26,737 bases of DNA, taken from the NCBI RefSeq assembly GCF_000760515.2, contig NW_013546158.1, positions 1 through 26,737 on the forward strand, in the 5' to 3' direction. The notes below the pieces were generated by a model. The model ran no database searches, had not been told where the DNA came from, and worked only from the letters and a program-made list of their open reading frames with translations. This document shows, piece by piece, positions 8,990 through 19,263 of the stretch. The stretch is from Mitosporidium daphniae (lineage: Eukaryota > Microsporidia). The position numbers were made by a program, and so were the translations under genes. Every line of letters starts with the position of its first letter. Positions within the stretch are counted from its first letter, which is position 1.

Positions 8990-10698
8990 CTAAATCGTTC
9001 CAAAGTAGCTGAGAAGATTGGCTTTTAACGAAGCCTGCTTTTTCTTCTTGAGATATTTGCATTCTTTTTCGTGAAAGGAATGGGCATCTAGCGAGAAAAA
9101 TTGTTCTTTTCCACAATGGATACATTTGACAACGCGAATGGGATCTGGAAGTTTCCTATCATTACAGCATTTAAAAGAATGGTCAACTCTCATCACCAAA
9201 GGGGGCTGCGTGGCAAAGTTTGAAAGCCGAAAGCCGATCAGTCGGAGTGGATAAAGCCCCAAAATTGAATCCAACAGCTAAAATTAACATTTGCGTAGCC
9301 TTTACCTGCTGAGATAGAGGTTCCAACTTCGAATACGAGCTCGATAAGTCGTCCAATGGAACAGGGTCTCTTGTCGTCTGGGATCTTGTAAAAACTTGAA
9401 AGGTATCGGTTTTTACACGAAGTGTTAGCGTACAACAAAGCATGTTAGCAGGCATTCGAGAGAGGGCATCAAAAATAACCTCCTTTAAAATTTCAATTGA
9501 AGTGTTTCTCAACACAGAAATATCGGTGGTAGGCTGAAAGGACCTATCAACACTAATGCTCTTCTGAATCCCCAAACAATTACCCTCCTCTTGATCGTCT
9601 TCAAAGCCATCTTGTTCATCATGATCATCACTCCTAGTCGAATACAGTCCCAGAGCAGAAAACAAAAGTCCTTGCCAATAGTTCGGGTCATCAGCATATA
9701 TCAGGGCCAGCTTGTATCGGTTTTGGAAAATGTCGCCACAAGTACGGATTTCAAATGCGGTGCCAAGAATTTGCTCCGAAACAGGGCCAATGCCAGGAAG
9801 TTTTCTTATCGACTGTGTTGATAGCCAGTCTTTAATGTATTCAAGCGACGATGGCAGCAAGAATTGCCCATTTGGTTTATTTACATTTGAAGAGATCTAC
9901 CATTAGGCATCATGCTGCAAACTATGTTACCTTTGCAAGGGTCCTACAGTAAGCCATACCAGCAGAGGAGACAAGGCCGGTTTCCAATAAAATCTCCTCC
10001 CTAATTTGAGTGACCAGTCTACTCCGGTCTTCTATGGTGGAATTTTTTAACAGATGCGATAGATTTAAGGATGCTTCGTCAAATGAATGCGAGCGAAGCT
10101 TAGGATCATACCTCTAAAATCAGCCACGCTATACACTTACTCGAAGAATTTGTCTTATGCGCATGCCATACGCTTCGTATATCTTCATGCGAACAGGAAG
10201 GATTACCAGATCCGGACATAGTCGCATTGCAATATATCCAGGCATTGCAGAAGCGATTCCGTATTTGCGAGCAGCATAATTTGCTGTGGATAGCATTGAT
10301 AGGTGGCCAACTGCCATCGGAATGGCAGCCAAACCGGGGTTAAGCAGCTCTTCAATGGAGGCGTAAAACGCGTCCATATCCAAATGCATAAAGTATGTCT
10401 CTGATTGCAGAACAGACTCGCTTTTTGCAGTTGCCTTTTTTATGGCTGCTTCCACAGTCGAATCATTGTGGAGACACTGGGTTTGCCTGATGTTTATAAG
10501 TCTCATTTTCAAGTCTTCAACTTGCGCAGAAATCCGTCTTGCCTTTGCATCTATCGAGTGCTGGAACTTTGACCCCGCTGTGATGGACTTGATCAACGAG
10601 CTTATAGATGACTTGTCAACATTTTGAACACCAGACTTGTGTAGAAACGACTGTTCAAATCCATAAATGGGCTTCTGAACGCCTTCATTGGGTTTCAT
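8990..10698 (-). CDS. POLK: DNA polymerase kappa (Y-family), 4 exons
   Basis: Translesion DNA polymerase of the DinB/kappa branch, about 539 aa (human 870). An N-clasp-like helical region occupies residues 30-100. Catalytic acidic residues lie in HLDMDAFYASIEE (Asp107, Asp109) and HSFDEASLNL (Asp198, Glu199). Further family signatures are STANYAARKYGIASAMPGYI, KLPGIGPVSEQIL (HhH) and NVNKPNGQF. The C-terminus carries a UBZ4-like zinc finger (Cys496, Cys499, His513, Cys517) and a final KANLLSYF resembling the KxxLxxFF PCNA box of human Pol kappa. An acidic insertion (about residues 320-345) precedes SISVDRSF. Introns: 9278-9305, 9897-9930, 10114-10140; the spliced frame is 1620 nt. It converges on the kinase gene with a 101-bp gap. 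Confidence 0.94.
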
Positions 10699-10879
10699 TT
10701 TACGTTGCCCTGTAAAAATCGACCGTAATTTTAATTGTCAATTTGTGCGGCGCACCAAATGCCAACCCTTCTCAACGGGGCCAATGCATGGAGGCAATTT
10801 AATTTCAAATGCAACAGTTGGAAAATAGTTTGCAAACCGGACATCCAAGTTTTTAATTTCAAATCTTTTAATCATTCTC
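10699..10879. promoter_or_regulatory. 181-bp bidirectional promoter region, POLK / TBL1-like
   Basis: Gap between two divergent starts. It contains several AT-rich copies of the TTTAATT/AATTAAA type (about 10725-10740, 10797-10806, 10849-10858), including one within 35 bp of the TBL1-like ATG. Promoter role is inferred from position. Confidence 0.4.
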
Positions 10880-12926
10880 ATGTCCATTTCAAGTGAGGAG
10901 GTAAACTACCTCATTTACCGGTATTTGCACGAAGCTGGTACGGTTTCGTTGGCGCTCATTAATTTTAGGCTTCCTGCACTCTGCATTTACATTTGGACAT
11001 GAGTCCTTGATTTACAAGAGCCATTTGAAGGGAGATACTGACGACTATGCTGGTCTATTGGTCTCTCTTCTTCACAAAGGGCTGTTGTACTTCAAACTGG
11101 AATACCACTTATCGGAGGCAAGATACCTTTCCGTTGATCCTTTAGGATGGAACTTCAAAGTCTTGCAATAAGCCATTTGAATTATTTGAGAGCCATGTGT
11201 GTGGAACTGAGGCCGTCATTGACCTTGATTCTGATGACCAACGGAAATCACCTTTGGAACCGACTGCCAAGTCTACGAAAAAGCCTAAAAGCGATCGTAA
11301 AAAGCGGGCAGAGGACGATGTAATAAAAAAGGAGCCGCAACCGTCTTCTTTATCCATGGGGCCATCATTAACGGAGCCAAAAAAGCAGTCAAAAATGCCT
11401 GTCATCGAGCCGCTAAGGGACCAAGATCTGATTGCGGCATCAAAAGAGCCTTTTAATGAGGTAATTTCGTCCTCCCAGGAGCTTATTGTCTCCTCTCCAT
11501 TGCCAGAGGAGCTTCAAATAACATCGCCGGTTACCACCCCAAATAGCCATTTCCAAGCAGAAGCCTTGACCCAATCTGAAATGGAAAAAAGCACATCTAT
11601 GGACTTGGACCATAAACGTGAAATGGAAGTCCAAAACAACGACCAAAGCGCTCCTGTGCAAACGCCATGTGATCTTGAGCTCAAGGTGCAAACCCTAACG
11701 CGCCATTCAAAAGGAGTATTTTCTGTTGCCTTTAACCAGTCAACGCCCTCCTTATTGGCTTCGGCGTATGTTTTTCTATGCTTTATTTTCCTAGTTCTTC
11801 AGATGGCACTGCCGTTATTTGGAAGATCGATGACACGGCCAATGGTATGCTTGACAATCCACCTGTTCCCTCATCTGCCTCGATTGTTGCTGTTCTTGAG
11901 CATGTTGGCGAAGATGGATCTCCAATTGATGCCACAACTGTCGAATGGAGTGTAAGACGAGTCTTCCAATTTTTCCCTTAGCATTCTGGAAAGCTTCTTT
12001 CAACAGGCACATACGATGGTTCGGTGAATATTTGGAATGCACAGGGATCTCTTGTTTGCAAATTGACGCACCATACGAGGCCTGTTTTTACTGTCAGATG
12101 GAACCCCAAAGATACGTTACTTCTTGCAGCCTCATTTGACAAGTCTGTTTCTCTCTGGAATGTGGCTTCTGGAAATAGCTCTTTGTCGACTGCAAATGGA
12201 TTTTCAAAACCAGTTCCGCATCAAATCTACACGTGCTTCTCAGGGCCTGTGGTATGTGTTTAACCGATTTCTAATATCTCCAAATAGCTCGATGTGGATT
12301 GGAAAAATCCTACCATCTTTGGAGCAGCTTCTGATCATTACATTTACATTTGTAAGGTCGGCGAATCGGCGCCATTGATGGTTTTTGATGGGCACGTGGC
12401 CGAGGTAAACTCGCTTCGTTGGGATCCAACGGGGTCGCTTTTGGCCACCGGTTCGGATGACAAAACGGCGAAAATTTGGAGCATGACTCAGGACACGCCT
12501 CTTTTGACTCTTTCCGGGCACACCAGAGATGTATACTCCGTGGCATGGTCGCCTTCCCGCGCGTCCTTGCTGGCAACAGCCTCATTTGACGGCAGCGTTC
12601 GGATATGGTCCACTCTTGACGGCTCATCTCTTTTGCTATTTGCCAACCACAAGTTTCCCGTGTACACAGTCTGCTTCTCCCCAGATGGGACCTATTTGGC
12701 ATCTGGATCCTACGACAAAAATATACATATTTACAGGCTTTCTATTGAGGAGAGGAACTCTACCTTTGCAATCTCTGCAAACACAGCATGCCCCGATGCT
12801 ACGTTCCAAGATACCGGCGGAATATACGATCTTTCTTGGCATCCCTCTGGGCGGATTCTTGCGGCTGGAAGCGACTCTGGAAACGTTCAGGTTATCAGCC
12901 TTGTCTCTAATGGTCGATCGTTGTAA
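10880..12926 (+). CDS. TBL1/Sif2-like LisH and WD40-repeat protein
   Basis: About 630 aa, related to TBL1X/TBL1XR1 and yeast Sif2, the WD40 scaffold of HDAC3/Set3-type corepressors in the nucleus. Residues 1-69 form a LisH plus F-box-like region (SSEEVNYLIYRYLHEAG, HSAFTFGHES). Residues 70-248 are a charged Lys/Glu/Ser/Pro linker. Residues 249-630 hold WD40 repeats with TBL1-type wording: SSDGTAVIW, STGTYDGSVNIW, NSLRWDPTGSLLATGSDD, SPDGTYLASGSYDKNIHIY, GGIYDLSWHPSG. Introns: 10938-10968, 11118-11145 (GC-AG), 11766-11794, 11952-11981, 12252-12287. Spliced length is 1893 nt. The LisH/linker junction HLSE|DGTS only works with the GC-AG intron; no GT donor restores the frame there. AATAAA lies a few bases after the stop. 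It converges on the next gene. Confidence 0.9.
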
Positions 12927-13006
12927 ATGAAATAAATCCAGCAAGTTGCCACTACGTAGCGCGGACTTGATGTGAAGCCGATGCACATGTCAAAAAAGTT
13001 GTCTTT

Positions 13007-14084
13007 TTATTGCTTGCATGCCCGTCTGGCCTTGAGGCGACGGATTATAAACATTGGGACTGGAAGAACCACAGACGACAATATGGGCAAGTATATGGAA
13101 AGATACATCAAATCCGGCTGTGGTCGATCATTCAGCAGCTCCTTCTGTGCTAGCTCTTTTGTGTCAATCAATAATTGGCAGTAGTCGGCTAGCTCCATAT
13201 CATCGGACAGTTTGGAATGGATCTAGAGCCGTTGGAATGGGGAGACTTACCTGTTCATGTGCAGCGGCGGAAAGCCTATGATGTTCCAATGTCCTACCAA
13301 TAGCCACCTGAAAAAGCGATTTAACAAGAAAAGACGGCACAAAATCAGAAATGCCCGAACTTTGGCTGTGATAGTCGATGATTCCAAACCCATCGACAAC
13401 CTTAGTAGAAGGTTTGAAATGGGCATCATCAACAAACACATAGTGCAACGTATCGGAGGTGCTGTGTGTCCTCCCGGTTTTTTCGACAATCAGTGGAATG
13501 AGCTCGTTGATAAGTGCTGGCCTGTTGGTCCAATTCAAGCACAGAGTGTAAACTTGGAAATTGTCTCCCCAAATATGGGAGAGAATGGGTCGCTTGCTTT
13601 CAACAAACTCGGACAATTGCTTTGAAAAGACACTGTAGGAAATGGACGGCGAAGCAGAAGAAGACACATAAATGGCCACCAAATCTAGCGTGTTGAATCC
13701 CCTAGCTGGTACCAAATGACTAACCGGTTTTTCGGCCTTTTTTAGTTGTTCATAAATAAATTCGGGGTTTGTAGATAAGTGCGCTGGGTCAATCAAAGAA
13801 GATTGTATGATATGCCAAGATGTGAAAGCAAAAATAAAAATCTGCACCACTGCGATGATTGAGAAAAACTTTAAAACCAAGCCTCTCAGTTGGGGATCTT
13901 CAATTAGAAACGAACCAAAGTTACCTAAAAGAAAGCTTTCCTCAGCATTGCTGGCTGTATTTGATGAATTATCGTGCAATTCGACATTCCCGCTGTGAAC
14001 TTCAGTATCTTCGTCTTTGTTGTGATGGGAGTGCACACCATCACGATGAAGCTGGCGAGTACACGCAACATCGGGAGCTTCCAT
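13007..14084 (-). CDS. Two-pass membrane protein, possible PIG-S (GPI transamidase subunit)
   Basis: About 349 aa. Topology: a 50-60 residue polar N-terminus rich in His/Asp/Ser, a membrane segment KFFSIIAVVQIFIFAFTSW near residue 80, a lumenal-type domain, and a second membrane segment (SIYLPILSSVVLPVPMFII) followed by a basic tail RRLKARR. The terminal anchor and the helical segment before it resemble the C-terminus of PIG-S/Gpi17 (YLPLF-type anchor with Pro), and DFVPSFLVKSLFQ could correspond to the PIG-S FF/FVAQTL segment. The protein is much shorter than known PIG-S (about 530-555 aa), so the assignment is tentative. One intron, 13223-13250 (28 nt); spliced length is 1050 nt. The start is the first ATG downstream of a TTG-initiated extension. 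AATAAA overlaps the stop. Confidence 0.45.
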
Positions 14085-14110
14085 AAAAATTTTGTACACA
14101 GAAAGCAAAT

Positions 14111-14794
14111 TTAATTATCGCCCACCTCGCCAATGGATTTTAAAAAAGCCTCGTATTCCAAATCTATGTCGTCTTTGGATGGGGCATTTTTCTTTTGCAC
14201 AGCCGCCGATGGGATAAGGGATGGCGTTTCGGCTTTAAGAGAAGGGCGCGACTCGGACACCACGCCAGAGGCAATTTTCGACGAAATATATGGTTTGGGC
14301 ACCGGATGCTGATTTTGCTCCAACGTGGGTGGATGTTCCATTCCAAAGGGTCTGCGGATGGCTGCGGACGGTTCCTCGATTATGGGCGCCGGCTCTCCGC
14401 CAGCAATGCTACCATCCTTGGTAGGATTGCTTTCGACAGGCTCGTCGCCAATTCGGATCGGGTTGCATTTGACTGGAGCGAGCCCTTTTGTTTCTCGTTT
14501 CTGATTGTACACCACCAATTGGCCAGCCAAACGCTTCTTCTTCTCTTTTAGGGCCGAAGATAAGCCCTCTGCTGATATTAGTTTCTCTAGTTCATACACA
14601 AAGTTTGGGATGGCATCGCCGGATTTTCTCGATTTCGCGTGCTTCTTTTTTAGTGGCACCTCAGCATCGCCAGTTCTATCACTTATCTACAATTGAGAAT
14701 GCCATTTGGATACCTTTTTTTGTAGTGCCCTTTGTTTCTGCTTTTTCCAGTACACACCCATCGGTGTTTTCCCGAGCTTGTCCCCCTTGGCCAT
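14111..14794 (-). CDS. Basic nuclear protein resembling WBP11 N-terminal domain
   Basis: About 218 aa. The N-terminus, MAKGDKLGKTPMGVYWKKQK, followed by alternating Lys/Arg/Gln and a helical segment (FVYELEKLISAEGL, LKEKKKRLAGQLVVYNQKRE), resembles the WBP11 (Npw38-binding, spliceosomal) N-terminal pattern of a basic block then a leucine-rich helix. Residues 100-190 are low-complexity with many Pro, Ser and Glu (HPPTLEQNQHPVPKP), as in WBP11-like tails. One intron, 14687-14713 (27 nt), separates the first 27 codons from the rest; spliced length is 657 nt. If correct, it would be a pre-mRNA splicing factor. Its stop is 26 bp from the start of the next minus-strand gene. Confidence 0.45.
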
Positions 14795-14857
14795 AAATTA
14801 ATTTGTAATTGTGGAAAATAAAATTTATTCGAACCAACCAGGTGCCGTGCATGCTGT

Positions 14858-15822
14858 TTAAAAGTTTTCAATTGAAAGTGAGCCGGCAGCATAGGAAACC
14901 GAGGATTCATCCATGTCAGTTACTTTTGAAGACTGGGCGTATTTGACCCATTCGAGCCGGGCGCCGCATGCGTCCCGTAAAAAGCACCCCAAAAACATGA
15001 GCAGCCCCAAAGGATCTTTTCCGCAAATCGTGTTTCCGTATCTTTGCAAGTACGCATGCCATTCTTGAAGGCAAAATTTCTGCAGCACCTGCATCGCCTT
15101 TGTATCGAGTTCCTCTATTTGCATGTAAATGGGATCGCAACACCTAGGAGCTAGATAGCAGTACTGGAATCTTGTTCCCCAATGGCAAAAGTCGGAAGAG
15201 AACACAAACACGGTGGAGCTGGAGTGGCGCCATATTTTCTCGACCACAGCCCCATGGCTCCCATCATCTTTGCTAACATAAATGGGAAGGATTGGTATTG
15301 TTGAATGCCGCATCAAATACGAAATGAAGGGAAACATCATTTCTATCGAATGTTCGGCCTTGTCTTCGTTGATCGGCAACACGGGCAGCTTGAGAAGGCT
15401 CGCCAGGTCTGTGTCTACATACAAATTTCCAAGTGGCGATTGTTGCACTTTGTATTTGCTTGTCCATAGGGTAGCCTTCTCGCTGCGGAACTGATGCAAT
15501 GGGCCAACAAGCACGATTGTGGAAATCCTACCGAATCAAAATATCCTTTTACTGGCCTCGAAATCTCCACTTATCATCGTGTGTTTTTTCGCAAAGCTGT
15601 TTAAAGGCCGCTGCGGCAATTGCGCCGCTGTAACGGATCCCTGCATGCGGCGCCACTATTGCAACGACCGATCTGCCATTTTGGGGGATCAATTCGGCAT
15701 TCTTGAACAAGATTTCCATGTCACTTCTGAGTTGGTGCTCTAAATGCGTCAAAATTCAATAAGCAGGAACCATCGCTGGAATACCAAGAGCCGGCATGGG
15801 TGGCAGGCCTGACAGATGTCAT
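14858..15822 (-). CDS. MEMO1: MEMO1-family protein
   Basis: Member of the MEMO/AMMECR-associated family with a class III extradiol dioxygenase fold, about 302 aa (human 297). Conserved segments in order: ATHAGSWYSSD near the N-terminus, IVAPHAGIRYSGAIAAAAF (metal-site His), IVLVGPLHQF (second His), EHSIEMMFPFISYLM, VFVFSSDFCHWGTRFQY, GNTICGKDPLG (conserved Cys), VKYAQSSKV and SSVSYAAGSL. Human MEMO1 has been described as a copper/iron-binding redox protein. Two introns: 15528-15552 (25 nt) and 15740-15770 (31 nt); both restore the family alignment (WYSSD|EHQL and RGQ|ISTIVLVGP). Spliced length is 909 nt. It is divergent from the Urb2-like gene, with 70 bp between starts. Confidence 0.93.
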
Positions 15823-15892
15823 GAGACTGTTCCAAACGAAACTTTAATTTTTCGGAATTAATAAACTCGGTTTTTTAAAACTTTGCCCGCAT
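15823..15892. promoter_or_regulatory. 70-bp bidirectional promoter region, MEMO1 / Urb2-like
   Basis: Gap between divergent start codons. It is AT-rich in the middle (15841-15880), with TTTAATTTTT and GAATTAATAAA. Promoter role is inferred from position and the shared element. Confidence 0.4.
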
Positions 15893-17572
15893 ATGCTGCT
15901 CGACGACCAGCACATATGCGAAGCGTTTCGGGCTGTCGTTCGCAAATCGAGCGTCTTTGAGTTAAAGTTGTTGTTTGATTTGACACCAACCCATTATTTT
16001 GGAGTTGAGCTTTTGTCCGAAGTTTTGGAAAAGTTGCTTTTCAACATGGAGTCGACCGACCATCAAGTCCAACATGTGATGCCAATTGTTTTCTCCATCA
16101 TATTTCGAATGGAGTACTGCAGATTGGTGTTTAAACTTCCGCTTTCAACCCTTTTAGAACGGATATTTTGTTTGTATCCAAAATTTAAAGGCAACAGCCA
16201 ATTTTTGAGTGTTTTTAGGATCCTTTTTTCGTCGTATGTGCAGTTTTTGGAGAAGAGAAAGGACCATCTCGAAGGCCACGCCATCAATCGCATTTTAGAG
16301 TCGATTGTACCGGTTGAAGACTTTATGCCCATTGCTGACGCTATAATTTCGTCGTTAGCCTCGACGCGAGGCCCCATATCCCGCTCTCCAGCCGTTGTGA
16401 ATGCTCTCTCTTTGATAGTCGATTGCTTCTGCCGTAACCCGTGCCGATTTATCGAAAACAAGCAGCTACTTTATTTGTGCATCGATCTTTTGCCAAGTAA
16501 TTGTGCCGATATTTGTAGGCTATTTTGGGCTTTCCAGCAGCAGTTGGGATGTGTTTCTTTGGGCGCCTTTGAATTCCTACCGATGTATGTGAAAGTCTTA
16601 ATCTTGAAAGGGGAACCCTTCATGATATCACCGGATTTATTGAGAGAACTGTTCAAGCTGCCCAGCACCAAATACGAGCCCTCTCTATTGCTAGATGTCT
16701 TCAATGCAGTGCCAACTTTATTTAAGCAATCGGTTCTGGAGCTTTTTGGAAAAAATCCTAAACAAATTGGAAGCATATTGAATGCACTCTCGTGCGCATC
16801 TTGTGGTACAAAAGATGGAAGAGCCAATCAATCAAATGCTTCTTTAATTGATCTCCTCTGCCATGGATTATCGCTTTTATTTTCCACTCGTCCAGGAACC
16901 ATAAATTACGACAGCGAAGAAAAAGCACAGATCTTTGCATTGTATTTGGACTCGCTTCTGTATTCAGATGTGCTATTTTGGTCTGAGGAATCAAATATCG
17001 CCATTTCCGCACAGTTGCTTCTTATCATAGGAGCTTTGGACTCAATAAGTGTGCTTTCTGTTGAAAATTCAGAGGCTACGGCCATTCAAATGCTGATGCG
17101 CTGTTCTCGACTGTTGCATCTTTTAGTTAAAAGCCACTTTAATGCAGTTTTGAACGCCATCCCCCATTACGAGTTTGCTTTTTGCAGGCTGGTTTCGCAT
17201 GTGATCGAGCTATTTTCTTCGCAAAACGAGCGGCAAGGGGAGCCCGATGCCATCAAGGGTGTCCTCTGTGTTATTTCAAAGATATTTTCAGAAATCAGAG
17301 CACACTCGGAAAGTAATTTCATGAAGTACATGATTCCGCTGTGCGTGTCGCTGCTAAAGATCCTGATCAGAAAGGTCTCCGACTCTTCGAGCAGCAATTT
17401 GCTGCTCGTCCGCAACGTGGTTAGCGAAACCCTGTATGAACTGCTAAATTCGTTCACGGCGTTCGACAAAGAAGTGGTCTTTTCCCTTTTGTCCCCCGAA
17501 ATTGAAAGGCCGTTTTTTAAAGACCTGTATTCACGGTTCAACAATGAATTCAAGTATCATGGGAAGGTTTAA
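15893..17572 (+). CDS. Urb2/Npa2-like ribosome-biogenesis protein (tentative)
   Basis: Intronless 559-aa protein, predicted almost entirely alpha-helical and leucine-rich, with no catalytic motif. The last 40 residues (LSPEIERPFFKDLYSRFNNEF, then KYHGKV) match the C-terminal signature of the Urb2/Npa2 family, where a phenylalanine-rich helix ends in a K-hydrophobic-x-GK/GKV motif. Urb2 acts in early 60S pre-ribosome assembly in the nucleolus. Its length is about half that of yeast Urb2 (1174 aa). The convergent neighbour is Has1, also a 60S factor, with a 31-bp gap between the stops. The family call rests mainly on the C-terminus and the helical character. Confidence 0.5.
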   Translation: MLLDDQHICEAFRAVVRKSSVFELKLLFDLTPTHYFGVELLSEVLEKLLFNMESTDHQVQHVMPIVFSIIFRMEYCRLVFKLPLSTLLERIFCLYPKFKGNSQFLSVFRILFSSYVQFLEKRKDHLEGHAINRILESIVPVEDFMPIADAIISSLASTRGPISRSPAVVNALSLIVDCFCRNPCRFIENKQLLYLCIDLLPSNCADICRLFWAFQQQLGCVSLGAFEFLPMYVKVLILKGEPFMISPDLLRELFKLPSTKYEPSLLLDVFNAVPTLFKQSVLELFGKNPKQIGSILNALSCASCGTKDGRANQSNASLIDLLCHGLSLLFSTRPGTINYDSEEKAQIFALYLDSLLYSDVLFWSEESNIAISAQLLLIIGALDSISVLSVENSEATAIQMLMRCSRLLHLLVKSHFNAVLNAIPHYEFAFCRLVSHVIELFSSQNERQGEPDAIKGVLCVISKIFSEIRAHSESNFMKYMIPLCVSLLKILIRKVSDSSSSNLLLVRNVVSETLYELLNSFTAFDKEVVFSLLSPEIERPFFKDLYSRFNNEFKYHGKV

Positions 17573-17603
17573 GCTGGCCTTCGTTGGCGAAATAAAGTTT
17601 AAT

Positions 17604-19230
17604 TTAATAAGCACTGGCTTGGGGGTCCTTTTGGCGCTTCCATTTTTTGTCAGTCTGGTTGTTTTTGTAGGACGGCTGCTTCTTGCGATCCTTGGACGCC
17701 AAGGCGGCAACTAGCATTTAAAACAAAAGGCTTACCAATGTTAACGTTGGGCGGCACCGTAAAGCCAAACGAACGGCCCACTTTCAGCAAATCAAGAGTG
17801 TTGACGTTAAATATTTGTTTGAGCGAATGCGAGGCATATGCTTGCAGGTACGAGGCAAAGCCGTCTCTTGCAAGCCTGTTGAGATAGTAGTTTTTTTCAA
17901 CAAGGCCCTCAAGTTGGACCTGAATATTTGCGATCTTTGCAGAGGATGGCAAGTCATATTCATTTAGCGGGACTTTTGCCTCTTTCAGGAAGTGTAAAAA
18001 CCCAACCTCCGAGGGGAGAAGGAAGAGAAGCGCCTTTCCAGACTTTCCGGCGCGGGCCGTTCGGCCGACCCGGTGAATGTATTCTTTCGGATCATCGGGC
18101 GGGTCATATTGGATGATCCAATCAACTTGGGGGATGTCCAAGCCCCTCGCAGCAACGTCTGTCGAAAGCAGGATCCCCGTGTCCTTGTTGATGAATTCGA
18201 AAAACGTCGAGGTTCTCTTTGACTGTTTCTGCTTTCCGTGCAAATCCAACACAGGGATGTCAATGTAATTCAACAGGTCCGAATAAAACTTTACCGCGTT
18301 GCAAGACGAAAAAAACACCATGATTTTTTTCTTGTTCAGGTACTTTTTAAGGAATGTAAACAGGAGAAGGAATCGCTGGTCAGAGTCGATCACAACATAG
18401 CCCTGTTCGAGCGTAGAGTTGGTAGACACGCTTTCCTGGGCATGCACATTTACATAAAGAGGCGCACTGTTGAAAGAAATCCTGACAAGGTCGTCCACTT
18501 TCGTTGTCTGCGTGGCGCTAAACAGCAGTGTTTGACGTTCCTTGGGAAGGATCGACAGGATGCGCTTCATTTCGTCCTCAAACCCAACCTCCAAAATCCG
18601 ATCTGCTTCATCAATAATTAGCATCTGCGTATTGGAAAAGACAAACCCTTTGGTATTTTGCAGATGATCGAGCAATCGTCCTGGCGTGGCTATCAACAAA
18701 TTGACGCCTTTTGAGAGCTTTTCAGCCTCGGCTCGCCTATTGGCGCCCCCAATGACCAGGCCAAAGGTGTGAGAGTGGTGGGCAAATATTGTCTTTGCAA
18801 CCCCTAAAATTTGAAGGGCAAGTTCTCTTGTCGGGCTGATGATGATTGCTCCGGTGCCATTTCTAGGCCGAAATTTGACCTTGTAAAGGAGCTCGACAGC
18901 GGGAATCAAAAATGCCAGCGTTTTTCCGGACCCGGTTTTAGCGGCTGCAAGCAGATTTGTGCCAGTAAGGGCAGGTGGAATGCATCGTGCCTGAATTTCA
19001 GTCATGTTGTCAAACCCGAGCTCCTTGATACCCTTTAGAGTTGGCTCAGAGAGCGTTTCGATTTTATCGAAAGCGTAGTTGTGGACCTTGGCACCAGACA
19101 GATCGGCCTCGTTGATTGGGGAAAATGAATCTTTTTTTTCTTCGATCACATTATTGCGCGAAGAAAGATTTTCCATCGTGTGTTTTTCCTCCTCTTCATG
19201 AGGATGGGCGGAGGATTTTCTTTTTCGCAT
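17604..19230 (-). CDS. HAS1: DEAD-box RNA helicase Has1/DDX18
   Basis: ATP-dependent RNA helicase of 60S/40S ribosome biogenesis, nucleolar, about 533 aa (yeast 505). All DEAD-box motifs are present: Q motif [15 protein letters not shown], motif [11 protein letters not shown], Ia [22 protein letters not shown], motif [15 protein letters not shown], motif III SATQT, motif [11 protein letters not shown], motif [57 protein letters not shown] and [10 protein letters not shown] are Has1/DDX18-specific. One intron, 17711-17735 (25 nt), lies after VPPNVNI and leads into a short basic tail ([16 protein letters not shown]...) typical of Has1; unspliced, the frame would end in an unrelated tail. Spliced length is 1602 nt. 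It is divergent from GPI8. Confidence 0.95.
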
Positions 19231-19263
19231 TACGAAACCAAATAAAAATGCAAATTAAATTTT
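19231..19263. promoter_or_regulatory. 33-bp bidirectional promoter region, HAS1 / GPI8
   Basis: Only 33 bp separate the two divergent ATGs, the shortest such gap in the window. It holds AAATTAAATTTT immediately before the GPI8 ATG. Such a short gap means that the promoter of each gene must overlap the 5' end of the other. Confidence 0.4.

Noticed and set aside
17502-17714. Plus-strand 70-codon frame with a hydrophobic stretch
   Set aside because: Overlaps the Urb2-like 3' end and is antisense to the conserved spliced HAS1 tail.
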